The notes under the pieces: model-generated
Seen by the model: only the letters and a program-made list of their open reading frames with translations
Database searches by the model: none
Told to the model about the DNA's origin: nothing
Shown: positions 1 to 12,200 of the stretch, in pieces
Layout: each line of letters starts with the position of its first letter
Position numbering within the stretch: position 1 is the stretch's first letter
Program-made: the position numbers and the translations under genes
DNA from: Synanceia verrucosa
Taxonomy: Eukaryota; Chordata; Actinopteri; Perciformes; Synanceiidae
Length of the DNA: 64,000 bases
Direction of reading: 5' to 3'
Assembly: GCA_029721515.1 (NCBI GenBank)
Contig: CM056567.1
Coordinates: 4,973,507-5,037,506, forward strand

Positions 1-1558
1 GCTCCAAAAAGATCTGGAAATCCCTCAATCAGCCTGCAATCGGTTGAAATAAAGACATTGTAGGAAACACAGGTGCACGGCTGGTAAGATGGAACGTGAA
101 CGTTTTTTTTTTTTAGCAAAAAACAATAAAAGTTAAAATGAGAACATGGAGCCAAACAGCTCATCTGCAACCTGCGTGACGTAAAGTGTTTCTGCATTCG
201 TTAAAAGAGGCTTTACATGATTATTAAATATGAAATGGATCAAACTACAGACTGTAGCATAGACAGACTGGACTTTAGCAGCAGTACCCCCCCCCCCTTC
301 CTCCTCGCGGTGGTCAAACAGTTATTATTATGTAGAAGCACAAGCAGAAAAGCGACTGAGTGTGTTATGAAAGCTACTACATACAGTACATCATAGAACA
401 AGTAGTAAAATAAAACTTCACAATATAATCAAAACTTTCTTTAGCTCAAATAGTAACAGTGTACACAGAATGGAGCAAATTAAGACGACTATACACTCAC
501 ACTCCTCCACAATGATCAAAACAACTCTGTTTCTTTAAGGCATAGCAGTCGCTTTCACCTCTTAACGCATCGCCATTTCATCTTCTAAACAGGATGGCGG
601 CATGAAGAATGGCAGCTTGGCTTTTAATTATCTGTTCACTGTTCGTGGAGACTGAAAATAATATTTCTCCTGCAGCCAAATGATGCATGTTTAATCTCAT
701 CTACTGACTATGTAAGGTTGTAGAGGCAGGACCGACATTTAGCCTGGTTCATTATTAAATTGCTTTATAATGTCCAATAGTGTGGAGTCATTTGGATTGC
801 TGGTCATGGTTTGCGGCATTTTAAATCCTCTTAAAAGGAAAAAAAAAAAAGGTTTTGCTCCCACTGTGAGATTCTACGTTTAAACTGGAATGTGTAAGAA
901 ACTCCATAAGTGTCCTCTCTAAAACTGAGGGAATGAGCCCAACTGTGCCTCCGTATAGCTGACAGGTGAATGTCAGTAAGGTCGTCTATGATATATTATC
1001 ATGTTACACAGTTCGCCTGGGTGTGTCTCTCTCTGAAAGCTTTCTGAGGTCTGATAATCTGGTTCTCGGATTTCCTCTTTTCCAAACTGTCCCTCTGACA
1101 TTGTGTCTGTCTGGATTATAGATTTAGAAAAGACTAAAGGTTCAGGTTGACAGAGCAGTACAAAGAAGAACAAAAAGATCAGACTGGACTTCTTTGACGT
1201 GGACATGTTTCACCAGATGTAACGCTGAGGATTCTGGGAACTGTGGTCTTTGGATCAGTCGGTACCTGAGGTGCCTAATTTTAAGGCAACATAAAAGAGC
1301 TTCAGCTTAGGTGAGTTTTTTTTGGTGCCATAAATCTTGAGTTATAGGGAGAGTGGGGAAGGTTGATGATTTAAAAGGGGGAAGACAGAGGAGAAGAAGT
1401 GTTGTATTGATCCCCAGAGAGAGGAAAGGTATTAAAGAGAGCTCAGGGGCTCTGGGGTTGATTCGGTCCCAGCCAGCTGTACTCCTCTGGGGTACAAATC
1501 ATCAATAGCTGGGCTTAAAAACAAAGGTCTCTGTTGGGCTTTACCATCTGCTGTTTCT
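1..1558. other. Region downstream of tinagl1 (3' UTR and flank)
   Basis: This follows the tinagl1 stop codon and presumably holds its 3' UTR. I could not fix a polyadenylation site. Short runs occur (T10 at 105-114, C10 near 287-296, A12 near 839-850). A 77-codon minus-strand reading frame with a signal-peptide-like start lies at 973-1206 and is discussed as a finding. Nothing else is recognisable. Confidence 0.4.
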
Positions 1559-4500
1559 CTAAATGTGCCGGCGACGATGGTGGTGGTGATGGTTGTGCAT
1601 GTCCTCCATCGTGATCCTGCCCCACACGCCAATCACAAAAGTTTCAATCTCACACTCGTTTTCCCCGCGAGCGATACGGAAGTAGCCGTTCTCTCCCCAG
1701 TTCTTTCCCCAGGAGTTGGCAGCGATCTGGAAAGAAAATAGAGCCAGACAGATGAGGCGGATTTTATTTTGAGAATGCACATAGATTCCCTGGTTATTTT
1801 CATGCACATGAGGCAAATATTAGAAAACTATCAAACAATGTTTGATAGTTATTGGGTTTGTTTTGCACAATGAAAATATTAATTGGCAGCTTATGTTTGC
1901 GTACTTATGCTCCTTAGTTTTTGTAGATTTTTGTATCTTGTTGTATTGTTTAGATTATTGGTTTTGCACGATACTGCATTTTTGCATTATTCTACTCTGT
2001 ACATATTTTTAAAAAGCTTTATATATCCTTACTTTTTCCTACTGTGTATGGCAGCTGTTGTGAAAGAATTTCTTCGGGATGAATAAAGTTTCATCTTATC
2101 TCTTGAAACAACTTACCCAATATTTTTTCGATGTCCCATCAAAGTTCCTCTCCTCTCCCCACCTGGTGCACGAAACAGAGAGGACGGTTACTCAAAGTGG
2201 ATCAGAGGCAAACAACAGGAAGCACAAATACAGATATCAAATCAGCTGTAGCAGGGGAGAAATGCTATTTTTAAAGTACGGATGCTGTCCAACATGTCAC
2301 ATGTAAACACTTCTCGGGACTGTTTTCACTTGGAGCACGCTTGGCATTATTGATGAAGAAAAGCAGGAAGAGGTGAAGCAGTGTTCAAGTGTGTGCGTGG
2401 AGGGGATCTTTCATCTTGTTAACAACATCCTGAAAACAGAGTATTTATGACTGGACACCTCCTCTGTGCCCTATGACATCTTTCCAATCCCAAGGAATCC
2501 CCCTTTTTCCTCCACCATTTCTGTTCGTACAGGAAGGAGAGGGCAGGTAATGAGGAAGTAAACGCCACGTCAATCTCATCACAGACTGCAAACAACAACA
2601 CTAACGACAAATCTCAAAATACACACGAGTGAATCTGAACTTATCTTTACCCTTCTTCCTCGCCAGCAGCTTTGTTCTCAGGAAACCTTGGCAACAGGCC
2701 CATAAATTCCCATCATGCTTAGCCTCTGCCAACTTTTAGACGCTCGCCGTTTCTGCTCGTCATCAAAACATTCTCCCAAAGCCAATTCCCATCCTGTTTT
2801 TGCACTCCAGGCCTTTCGTTTCCCAAGAGACTCCCACTGTCCAATCTCTTGTTATCTTTTATGACAGAAAGGAATGCTGGGAAATAGAGCGTCTGGTCTC
2901 AGACTCTCGCCAACTCAGTCGCCTGCCACCACAACACTGGCAGATAGTGCCAAGCTGTCCTCAGCGAGTGTCTTTTATAGGGCAGACGTCACTTTGCCCA
3001 GGAGCAGCCACATTAATAGCAGCTGTGTAAACAACAGATGCTACTATGATCTGAAACAGATTGGAGGGATGGCATTTGTGTTTGTGAATAAGGGCACATT
3101 CACACCTGAAGCCCACATGCATTCCTGCATATTTATTGGTATGGACAGAGCCAGACAGACTCTTATCAGGCCTCTAATCAGCTAACTTGTTCATGCTCTG
3201 ACAATGACGGGCCTACCGCTGTGCCCATGTGCCCCGCCCCTTCCCCAACGCCCCTCAACCCACCCCTGACCTCTCCTCCGACGATTGATCCCCTCTCTCT
3301 GTCCGATGCAGTCAGGATCAGCGGCCCAGACAATGCCCTTTCCACCACAGTGGACCTCTATGCTCTTTCCACAAACTTTCCCAGGCCCTGGGCTTAAAGG
3401 GACGCACCGCTATGGGATTTGGTCTGTGTAAACACACTGATGTCTGCGGCTGGCAGGTTGGAGCTCAAAACACTATGCCCTCATTGCCCCTTCCTCGATT
3501 CCCTCCGTCCAGACCTAAACACACTGTCGCTGGTACATCCACATCCACTGAGCAGCGAGGAGTCACGGCGTTAGTCGAAGCAGGAAGGCTGATCAACATG
3601 TCGCACCCTGCATAGCGCCACAGTTTACTGACAAACTGAAGATGACTGGAGACACAGCAAGCCAACTTGTGCATCCTCAGTTTTCAGTTTTCTGCTCCAT
3701 GCTTCTGGAGGTTCAAACAGGATAAGTAAAGGGTGGAGGCTGAGTGTTTATCATTCACATGCCTACACATGTCATGAAGTATAGGTGCAAGACACGCACA
3801 TAAAAATGGACATGAAAAGCTGCTTGTAGAGCAGATGTGTTTTGTCTCAACCAATGGCCAATCAGATAAAAGTAGAGTGACTCAGCGCTGAGATGTCTGG
3901 ACAAACTGACGTTCATGGACAAGCTCAGGTACGCTGAGGCACTAAAGCACAGTTAAATGCTCACAAACACACATTCCTGAGCCTCCCATAAGACACCCGT
4001 TAAGAGGAAGCTGCTGGTTTCTCTAATTTGGAAAGTGAAACTAGTGAGCGGCAACATATCATTGTCCAGACAGGCACACTTCAGGAACAGCTGGATGAAT
4101 CACGGAGAAGAGCCCTTCAAATATTTACAGGTTGGAAGGTCGTCTCTGGTTTTTTCGAGGTCAAAACCTCTCACTGCTCTCCAAACAAAGTAGAACCACT
4201 ACCTGTCTGTCTGTGGAGACTCTAAATCACAAGAAGTGTGTTTTGGCTTGGATGAGAAGAAGAGGGGAAGTGGGACAGTCAGTGAGTCAGCAGTTGATGA
4301 AGACATCGAGGAGGAGGGGGGGATAATAAGAGACAGACAGGTGGGGGTTGGTAATCCAGGTGTGTCAGCCGTCTACCCGCCTACATACTTGAGGTTGCTG
4401 TAGTTACTAGATAGAGGAGGAAACGGGAGGGGGGCCTTGTCTGGGTTAGACAGAGCAGTGGAGCCAAGGTGTGTCTCCACAGCAACAGAAGGAAGCTGGC

Positions 4501-5112
4501 TGACACGTACGCTCTCAGCTTTGTGCTAACACAAGCAAAGGTGAAGCTTTGAGTCAATTAAAACTTGATTCATCCTTGATAAAGACATTTTTTTCTGCTG
4601 AAATGGCAGCTGTTGAGCATGTAGCAACAGTGAAACCAGACTCGAGAAGATTTGGTTTGAGGCGGAAGGAAAGCTGAATGTTTTTGTCCTGATTGCCCAT
4701 TCACAAGTTTGTGTAACATGGCATGTCATCAAAACACAGAAAACTCAAAGGTGTTTATGTTGAGTCTAATCAGGTTTGTGCACAGAGCCAAACCCCAAAC
4801 TTATACAGCTACTAAATGACTAACAGGATGCTGGTTGGCAAAACAGCAGCGAAAAGACTTTATATTATTATTATTATTATTATTATGACTTTATATTTAT
4901 GAATATTATATACATGTATGTATATAACACTGTGTACAGGTAAACTTACCCAGTGATCCTGACTGAGTGTGTGCCGTGTTTGCGGTACTGTGGAGGTTTT
5001 GTGAAGCTGACATCAGTGTGTTTGTAGATCCCATTCTTATAGACAAAGAAGTCCTCATGGACCTCCATAATAGCTGCAAGAACAAACAAGCAGGGAGGGA
5101 ATTAGTGGGCGG

Positions 5113-5175
<63 letters not shown>

Positions 5176-5329
5176 ATATGACTATTCAGGCTGTTGAAGT
5201 TATTATAGAAGGGAGAGATAAAAATCTTATTCAAACAACAATTAATCTAAAAGTAATTACCTAATTTTACCAAACAAATTCCAACTTCTCTTGAGTCACA
5301 CACACCCCGACATCAGACAGGGCAGCAGG

Positions 5330-5390
<61 letters not shown>

Positions 5391-5524
5391 CATATTCCAG
5401 CTCATTGGCAAACACTCTCCGGATGTACAGCTGAGAAACACCAAATCCACTAAATGTTCTCTGGTTGAGAACAGTGTGTGGATCTCCTCACTTATAAACA
5501 ATTCACACTGACACACAATGCATG

Positions 5525-5590
<66 letters not shown>

Positions 5591-5719
5591 CACGCACACA
5601 CACACACACACCTCCATGCCTTTGTGTCAGAGAGAGGCTCAAAGGCAAAAAGGAAACTTCATGTGAAGCCAAGACATTTTCCCGGGCTGCTAAACAATAA
5701 AACAAGAAGCTGGCTCAGG

Positions 5720-5791
<72 letters not shown>

Positions 5792-6151
5792 CATGCACAC
5801 ACACACACTGAGTGTACTTGACAATCTTCCAGATAGGTACCAGACAACGAGGCTAGTGAAGGAAGGTCAGTTTGACCACATGACGTGTCGGCCCATCATT
5901 TCTGACCAAATGACTTGGGGTCAAAGTTGAAACCCATCACCATGACAAGGTCAAGGTCAAGCATGACCTCATCTGAGGTCGGATACCGAACACGAGGCGT
6001 CACAGTAGGCGTGTGCGATAATTTGTGTGTCCCTTGGGAGTGTGGTTTTGTTTCGGTTCACATTCAAACGCTGACACTAATATGCCATTCACAAGTTCAC
6101 TTTACCTTGCACAGGGCCATTATCCATAATCTCCTTCATGATCTCTTTTTC
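1559..6151 (-). CDS. tinagl1: tinagl1 exons 8-11 (C-lobe and His-rich tail)
   Basis: Exon 8 (6151-6106, 46 nt) gives EKEIMKEIMDNGPVQ. Exon 9 (5073-4950) gives the AIMEVHEDFFVYKNGIY segment and the catalytic-His equivalent His399 in GTHSVRITG. Exon 10 (2162-2117, 46 nt) gives WGEERNFDGTSKKYW. Exon 11 (1726-1559) starts IAANSWG, so the Asn of the triad is retained at 424, and runs to a TAG stop. The last residues after MEDM are HNHHHHHRRRHI, a His/Arg-rich tail longer than the mammalian MEDMGHH end. The two 46-nt exons are too short to show as open reading frames; homology and phase fix them. Confidence 0.94.
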
Positions 6152-6184
6152 CTGAGAGACACAATAGGAGGAAGGATTGATAGG

Positions 6185-6245
<61 letters not shown>

Positions 6246-9200
6246 AAGATCATTACATGTCAGTGAAATGGAGAGAATGAAACCTCCTCCCTGGATGTTA
6301 AAAGTCAGATAACAAGATTGGGACCAGCAGGGCCTCCTGGCCTTAATGCTTGGCTTATTGACTTCACAGGCAGCGGGAAGACAGAAACAACAGCCTGTAA
6401 TGATTTCAAGAGGCATTAGGCGTCATTTAGCAGTGATGGATGCCGGCCGGTGAAACCACGTTGGCTGCAGCTCAGCAGTCGGCTTTGAATTGGAGGAGAT
6501 GCACTGAGCCGCATGCAGAGACGTTTCAGTGGTTGTTACCTGATACTTTGACAAGGCAGAGGTGCTTTCTACATGAAGTGGACCAGAAGACTTGACTTAG
6601 ATCATCCAAACTTTACACTTTTCTCCCAGAAACTTTGTCTTTATAGAGTTATGGCGTCCTATTCGAATGATTTATTACGTTATTCATCACTCTATAAGAA
6701 ATACCATATAAATTTATATACAGCACAGTGGTTTCTCAGAGTTTTCTCAATGTAATCAAGCAACTCTCGGCCACTATACTCTATACTGTAGCTGAGCATG
6801 AATAGATGACACATGAGATGAGCCAATTGCTATTAGAATGCTATTAGAAGATAAACACAGAAATCTAATTCCAGGTAACGTCTTGAAATGATAGCAGACA
6901 ATGATTATGGATGATGATAATCCAAAGTGCAGCCTGTAAATCTGTTTAATTCCATCACTAAACTACTGTAAATAGAATCAGAACATATTAAATCTGTATC
7001 ATCTTTCAATCAGCCCTCTCAATCTTGAATCCACCTGCCTGGACCATGAAAGCAGCAAACACACAGGCCCTTCACTGATCCAGTGCTGTCAAGCTCCTAA
7101 TCCTGTGCATTCCCATGTTCATCCACCACAGAGTCAAGTACCCATAAGGACAGTGTGCAGAAACACATAGTGTAATAAACACGTGAGAGAGATTAGAGTC
7201 TCCTGTAGCACGAGGAGGTCTCGAAAATGTACAGTAAGCTCATTAAAGCTGTGTTGAAGTAGGAGCTGTACATGAGTGTGTGTTTTTTGTGTGGTGCAGT
7301 GCTTACATTGGTTGAGAGCCTGTAGGGCGGTGTGGACTGGTAGATGTCGTTCTGGTAGTTGTGCGTGTTGGGGCAGCGCTGCGTGGCCTGCCTCTTCCCC
7401 CTGCCAACCGAGCGACTCTGCATCATACAGCGGCCAACCTCCGCTGGTGTTTGCTGTGGCGGTCGGTATGGATAACAGTCCTCTGTCACCACTCTGAGAG
7501 AGAAAAGGGTTCAGATCCAGTGTAAAAACATTATGTGTTGCTTTGCTTTTTTTTATTTCTAGCTCATATAAAATCACGTCTTTACCCTCTACGCCGGAGG
7601 TACCACCAGGCTCCGTCGATGCGTCCCCCGGCACAGCCTCCCTGGTTGCGTGTGTCACAGGAAATAAGGTTTTGTGGCGACAGCTGAGGAGTCATGTGAC
7701 CCATTGACTGGATGGAGATTCTGTCTGATGCCACAGCTAGTGAAGAGCACAGACAATATAAGTTAAATATGTCTGAATATTTTCAGGTGCTGGATAACAA
7801 ATATTTGGCCACAAAGACACAAAGAATGTAGAAGACAGCAGCGTTTCTTTTTGAGCCCACCTCACCTCTCCTGTCACACAAGTTAAAATCTGTAACGCTT
7901 TCACAACTTTTTATTCTTCTATTTTCAGACTTTCCTTTACTTCTTTTAATGACATGCCAGTTTTTTTCATATATTACTATCATTCCTGCCCTACCTGCAG
8001 TTGAGAAAGCCCAGGATGCAGCACAGTTGCCCTGGTCCAGCGGTTCATGAATCTTTCCGGGCCACTTCTCCGCTGAGTTGAAGTAGAGCGGCAGACGGTC
8101 GCTCTGAGGATCCATGTTCATCTGACAGAGGGAAGAAGTCAGCAGAGTTTGATCACTGTTAAACTCTCACACACAAAACCTAACAGAGGAAACATTCATC
8201 ATCATAAGTGACAGGCCAAAACAGAGGAAACAGAGGTTAGAACTGCCAGCACTGTGTTGAAGCTTGCACCTTGGTTGAATGTCAGACAAAATAGAGTAAT
8301 AATTTGCCCACAAACCTTAATTAAAATACCTGCAGGCAGATTATTTAAATCAGCTAATCAACCCTCAAGCAGAAGGAACCATTTGGCTCAGTGTCAATCT
8401 CTGATGCTGTAGAGTAGACACCATGAAAACATGGAGTTACATTTGGTTACGTCAAATGATCTTTTTCAACCAACTGAACTCTTTCAAGAACGCATCAATC
8501 CCTTTTTTAAAAATACCACTGTGATCATCCAAATTAGGATGATAAATCTGTGATGGAGAGCACATATTTTCCTGATAGCTCATATTCACTCGCTGGTGCT
8601 TCTCGGATGCCGAACATACTCAATCTGTTCGTCTCCACTTAAGGTGCGAAGCTCTCCTCATCTCCAAGTTATGTGTGATAACAAAGGAAACAATGTACTG
8701 CACTGCATTCCTCTGATTAATAGCAAGGTCTCCAAAGCACAAACAGCCACCTGATGCATAACTAAGGAATGTGCTGCTGGTCAGAGGTTTGTAGCTGTGG
8801 AAGGTCAAAGTCTAAAAGTACAGACACCTGAAAAAGCCGACCTAAAGGTGTGATAAGAGGCGGAAAATAGCTGCAGGAATTTGTTCATGAATTAAGAGTT
8901 TTCCATCCCTTACACAGAAGTCTGCAGATAGACATGAAAGGAGAGCAGGACAGAGAGATTTATGAATGGGCTCTGATCTGGTTCCTGGCACAGGTAGGGA
9001 CACGCTGCCGGCGGAAGGAGGAGGGGGAGATGTGAGGATCTTAGGCTGGAAGTAGTCATGGAATGCTGGGAGACATAAACACGGAGTGAGGACGGATAGA
9101 TGAAGGGATGGATGGAGGAGGGGGGAGGTTTGCTTTTTATTCTCCAGGCAGCCATCATCCTCTCCATCTTCTCTGTCTGATGTTTGGGTTCCTTCTTATG

Positions 9201-12200
9201 TAATCTGTCTGGTTGAACCGTAAACAGAAACTGAGCAGATCACAGCGGGCCGAGGTTCCAGCCAGAGACGCCGTCACATACCGACAAGCCACCATAATTA
9301 AGTCAGAAACGTTTTGATCAGCGCTCCCTTGTTCCTGTTGGAATAGGTTTTTAACCTGCGTTTCGCAAATCACAATATAGCTGACAGGAAGTAGCCCTGA
9401 AAGAAACAAGAAGTCCAAAACAATTCCCTTTTCCTCTGCTGTCGCTAACACAATATTCTTCCAATTCCTGTATGGAAACTAGTTCTCTAATGCATCTTTA
9501 AAAGAAAGGTCAGAGGTCAGAGGTACAAAAGGTCACTTGAGCAAGGAATATGAGTATGACCTTCATACCTGTGCCTTCAGGAGCTTGACCACCCACACTT
9601 TTCTCTTCCTCTGTATCTGTCATTGTCATATCAATCCCAAAAATAACTATGAGGGATGAAGACTGCTGTGTACCTGGATCTCATTCATGTTCATAACAGT
9701 CCTGGAGGGTCTCTGTGTGCCCAGGCGGTACCGGATGCCCTCATCCAGCGTCATGCCATACAGCTGACTGTAGTTGGCTGCCTTCCATCTGAAAGCACAA
9801 ACGGGAGGACAGTGCGTTTGTGACCCTTTGGAGAACGTCATGTGTGCTACATGCTATGTACAGTATATGTTTGTTTTACCCATAGTTGCCTCTGTTAACG
9901 GCATGGATGATGTCGGGCTCCATCAGACAGGCGTTCTGCTCACACTCCCAACGTCCTGTGGTCCCACATGTGCTACAAGAGAGAGGAGACCATTAAAAGA
10001 CATGCGAATAGTTTCCATATTTATGCTGAAGACAGTGAAGTCAACAGCTAAAATAGAACGACTATCTTAGACAGACAAATATTCAGAGGCTCAGAGGAAT
10101 TCCCAAATGAGAAATGAATTAAGAGCCTGGAAAAAAAAGACTGAGGAAGAGGTTAAAGGAAACACTGGTCCTTTTAAGGCTGCAGAACATGGATCCATTT
10201 TTAGTCAGAAGGAAGCAGAGAAGAAGTCAAGAAGATGAGAGAGGGGATAAGAGAACAGATGATGTTTACTTTGGAGATTAACTGTGAAGAGTTCACTGTG
10301 TAAAATCTGGAAATGTCTATTAGGGGAAATGGAATATAATATTCATAACTATGTTTCCATTAGTGTATAATCATCTGAAACTAAGTGACAAACACTTCAT
10401 GTGTACAGGGCCGAGTGGGTCCGCCATGTTGCTGCATTATGTTTCTACAGTAGCCCAGAATGGACAAACTGAAGCGCTTTCTTTGAAGAGGACTGTTCCC
10501 ATTTATAACTCTTTGAGTGTCACTGACATATTTCGCCATCAAATGTGTTTTTTCGGCAGCAGGTCGCCAGTCGCGGTCTCCCGCAGCCTGTCAGTAATGT
10601 TGGGGCTTCTGGGAGATGTAGTCGGAACATAACGAGACAGTATATGCCACAGAGATCAAAGCAGGAAGTGGAGACGATCGTGAAATGGAGGGACTTTGGA
10701 CAAAAAGTGTAGTTTTTGATGGGAGTGGCCTCTACTCTACCTCTGATAAAACAAGAATGAAACAAGGTAAAAACAAACTTTTTTCATGATGATATAAAGA
10801 GTCTCTTCTTTCATTTGAGCAATTCAGTGTTTTCAGAGACATAGTACAAAATATTCTGTGGGTCTTGAAATACGACTCAAATGGGCAAAAAACACTGGCG
10901 CAAAACGGCTGGCGCTCAGTGACTTAAGATAACGGTTCAGGATCTATGATTTTCTCACCTTCATTTCATCTGACCGTGCCAACATGCATATTTTCACAAA
11001 AAATTTAATTCATGTAGGATGAAGGGGTTTGAAAATGGTAATCTCTGTATCATAGCAACGACTTATATATTCACAATTTTCCGTCTTCTGGTTTCCCTTT
11101 TGCAATGACGAATAAAGACGGATACCTTACGGAGAGTTATTAGTTAGAGTGTTATCTCACACAGTTGCAGAACGCAAAGGAGTTGGCCGTTAGCTGTTGG
11201 TTGCAATCTGCAACCGCACCACTAGATGCTTTCAAAGTAAAATAAAGGTCTGTCATTCAAAGTATTATCAGCAAAACACTTTTAAACTGTGAATGTGCAC
11301 TCAGATTCACCAGGTGTGTCTGCAATGACCACTGCTGAAAAGTTTGATCGAATGAATAAAACCCACAATTTGGCTAATCCCCCGTCTAGACTGCAAGTGG
11401 AAAAAATGGAAATACTTGAGTAAAGTAAAAGAATTTTTATATTGTACCAGACACAAATGTTTCTCACACAGGTGAGTCATCATCCACACGACTTCAGCTC
11501 ACCTTCTGCTGACACTTCAAAGTAAATGATTAAACACCAGTTTCACTAAAACATTCTGATTAACAGAAACAGAAAAAAATCTCTATATTCCACCCTGTAC
11601 AGTTCCTAAAACAATAACGCAGAATACATATAGTAATAATGCAGTGATTTACACATGAATTTTCTCAATCATTAAACTATGGTGGGGCAGATTTGATGTC
11701 ACGCTGCTCCATAACTTCTAACAAGAATAGTTTGACAAGCTTAGCTTAGCATAAAGACTGAAAACTTAACCCACAGGTGACAAAATGCCTCCCAGCACTG
11801 CTAAAGCTCACTATTTCATATATGTAGTTTGTACTATCAGGTTTTTCCAAAGTGTCAAACTATAATAATATTATTGTTGTAACAAGGCCAGTCTTCGTTC
11901 TTTCATTCCTCTTTGGAGATTTTAAAGCTTTATTAGTGTTTTCTTGGTTTCTTGGTTGTCTGACTGTAAATATTTTTGTTCTCAGGGTTCTCTATAAGAC
12001 TACCTGGTTAAATAAAGGTACTAATCCACCATAAATAACAGCTGCAAGGTCAGCCGCTGTTTCATGAATATCATAATAAATGAGTGTGTTAGCGAGAGAA
12101 AAAGAATGAGGGGTGTTTCCCACACAGGCGTGTATGGACTTCCAGCTCCAAGCATAAAGTCTACTGTACATTAGATGTTTACAGAGAGGGAAAAATGCCC

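Noticed and set aside
4906..5847. Several overlapping open frames rich in Thr-His, Cys-Val or His-Thr repeats on both strands
   Set aside because: They are translations of the CA/TG microsatellites; no start context, domain or conservation supports them.
5115..6242. Possible CRISPR-like array because of regularly spaced repeats
   Set aside because: The repeats are dinucleotide microsatellites of unequal length in a vertebrate intron, with no spacer structure or cas genes.
6120..6416. Minus-strand frame with a Ser-Leu repeat
   Set aside because: Translation of the (GA)n tract and exon 8 in the wrong frame.
7134..7658. 174-codon minus-strand frame
   Set aside because: It overlaps tinagl1 exons 6 and 7 in a different frame; the homologous frame is the spliced one.
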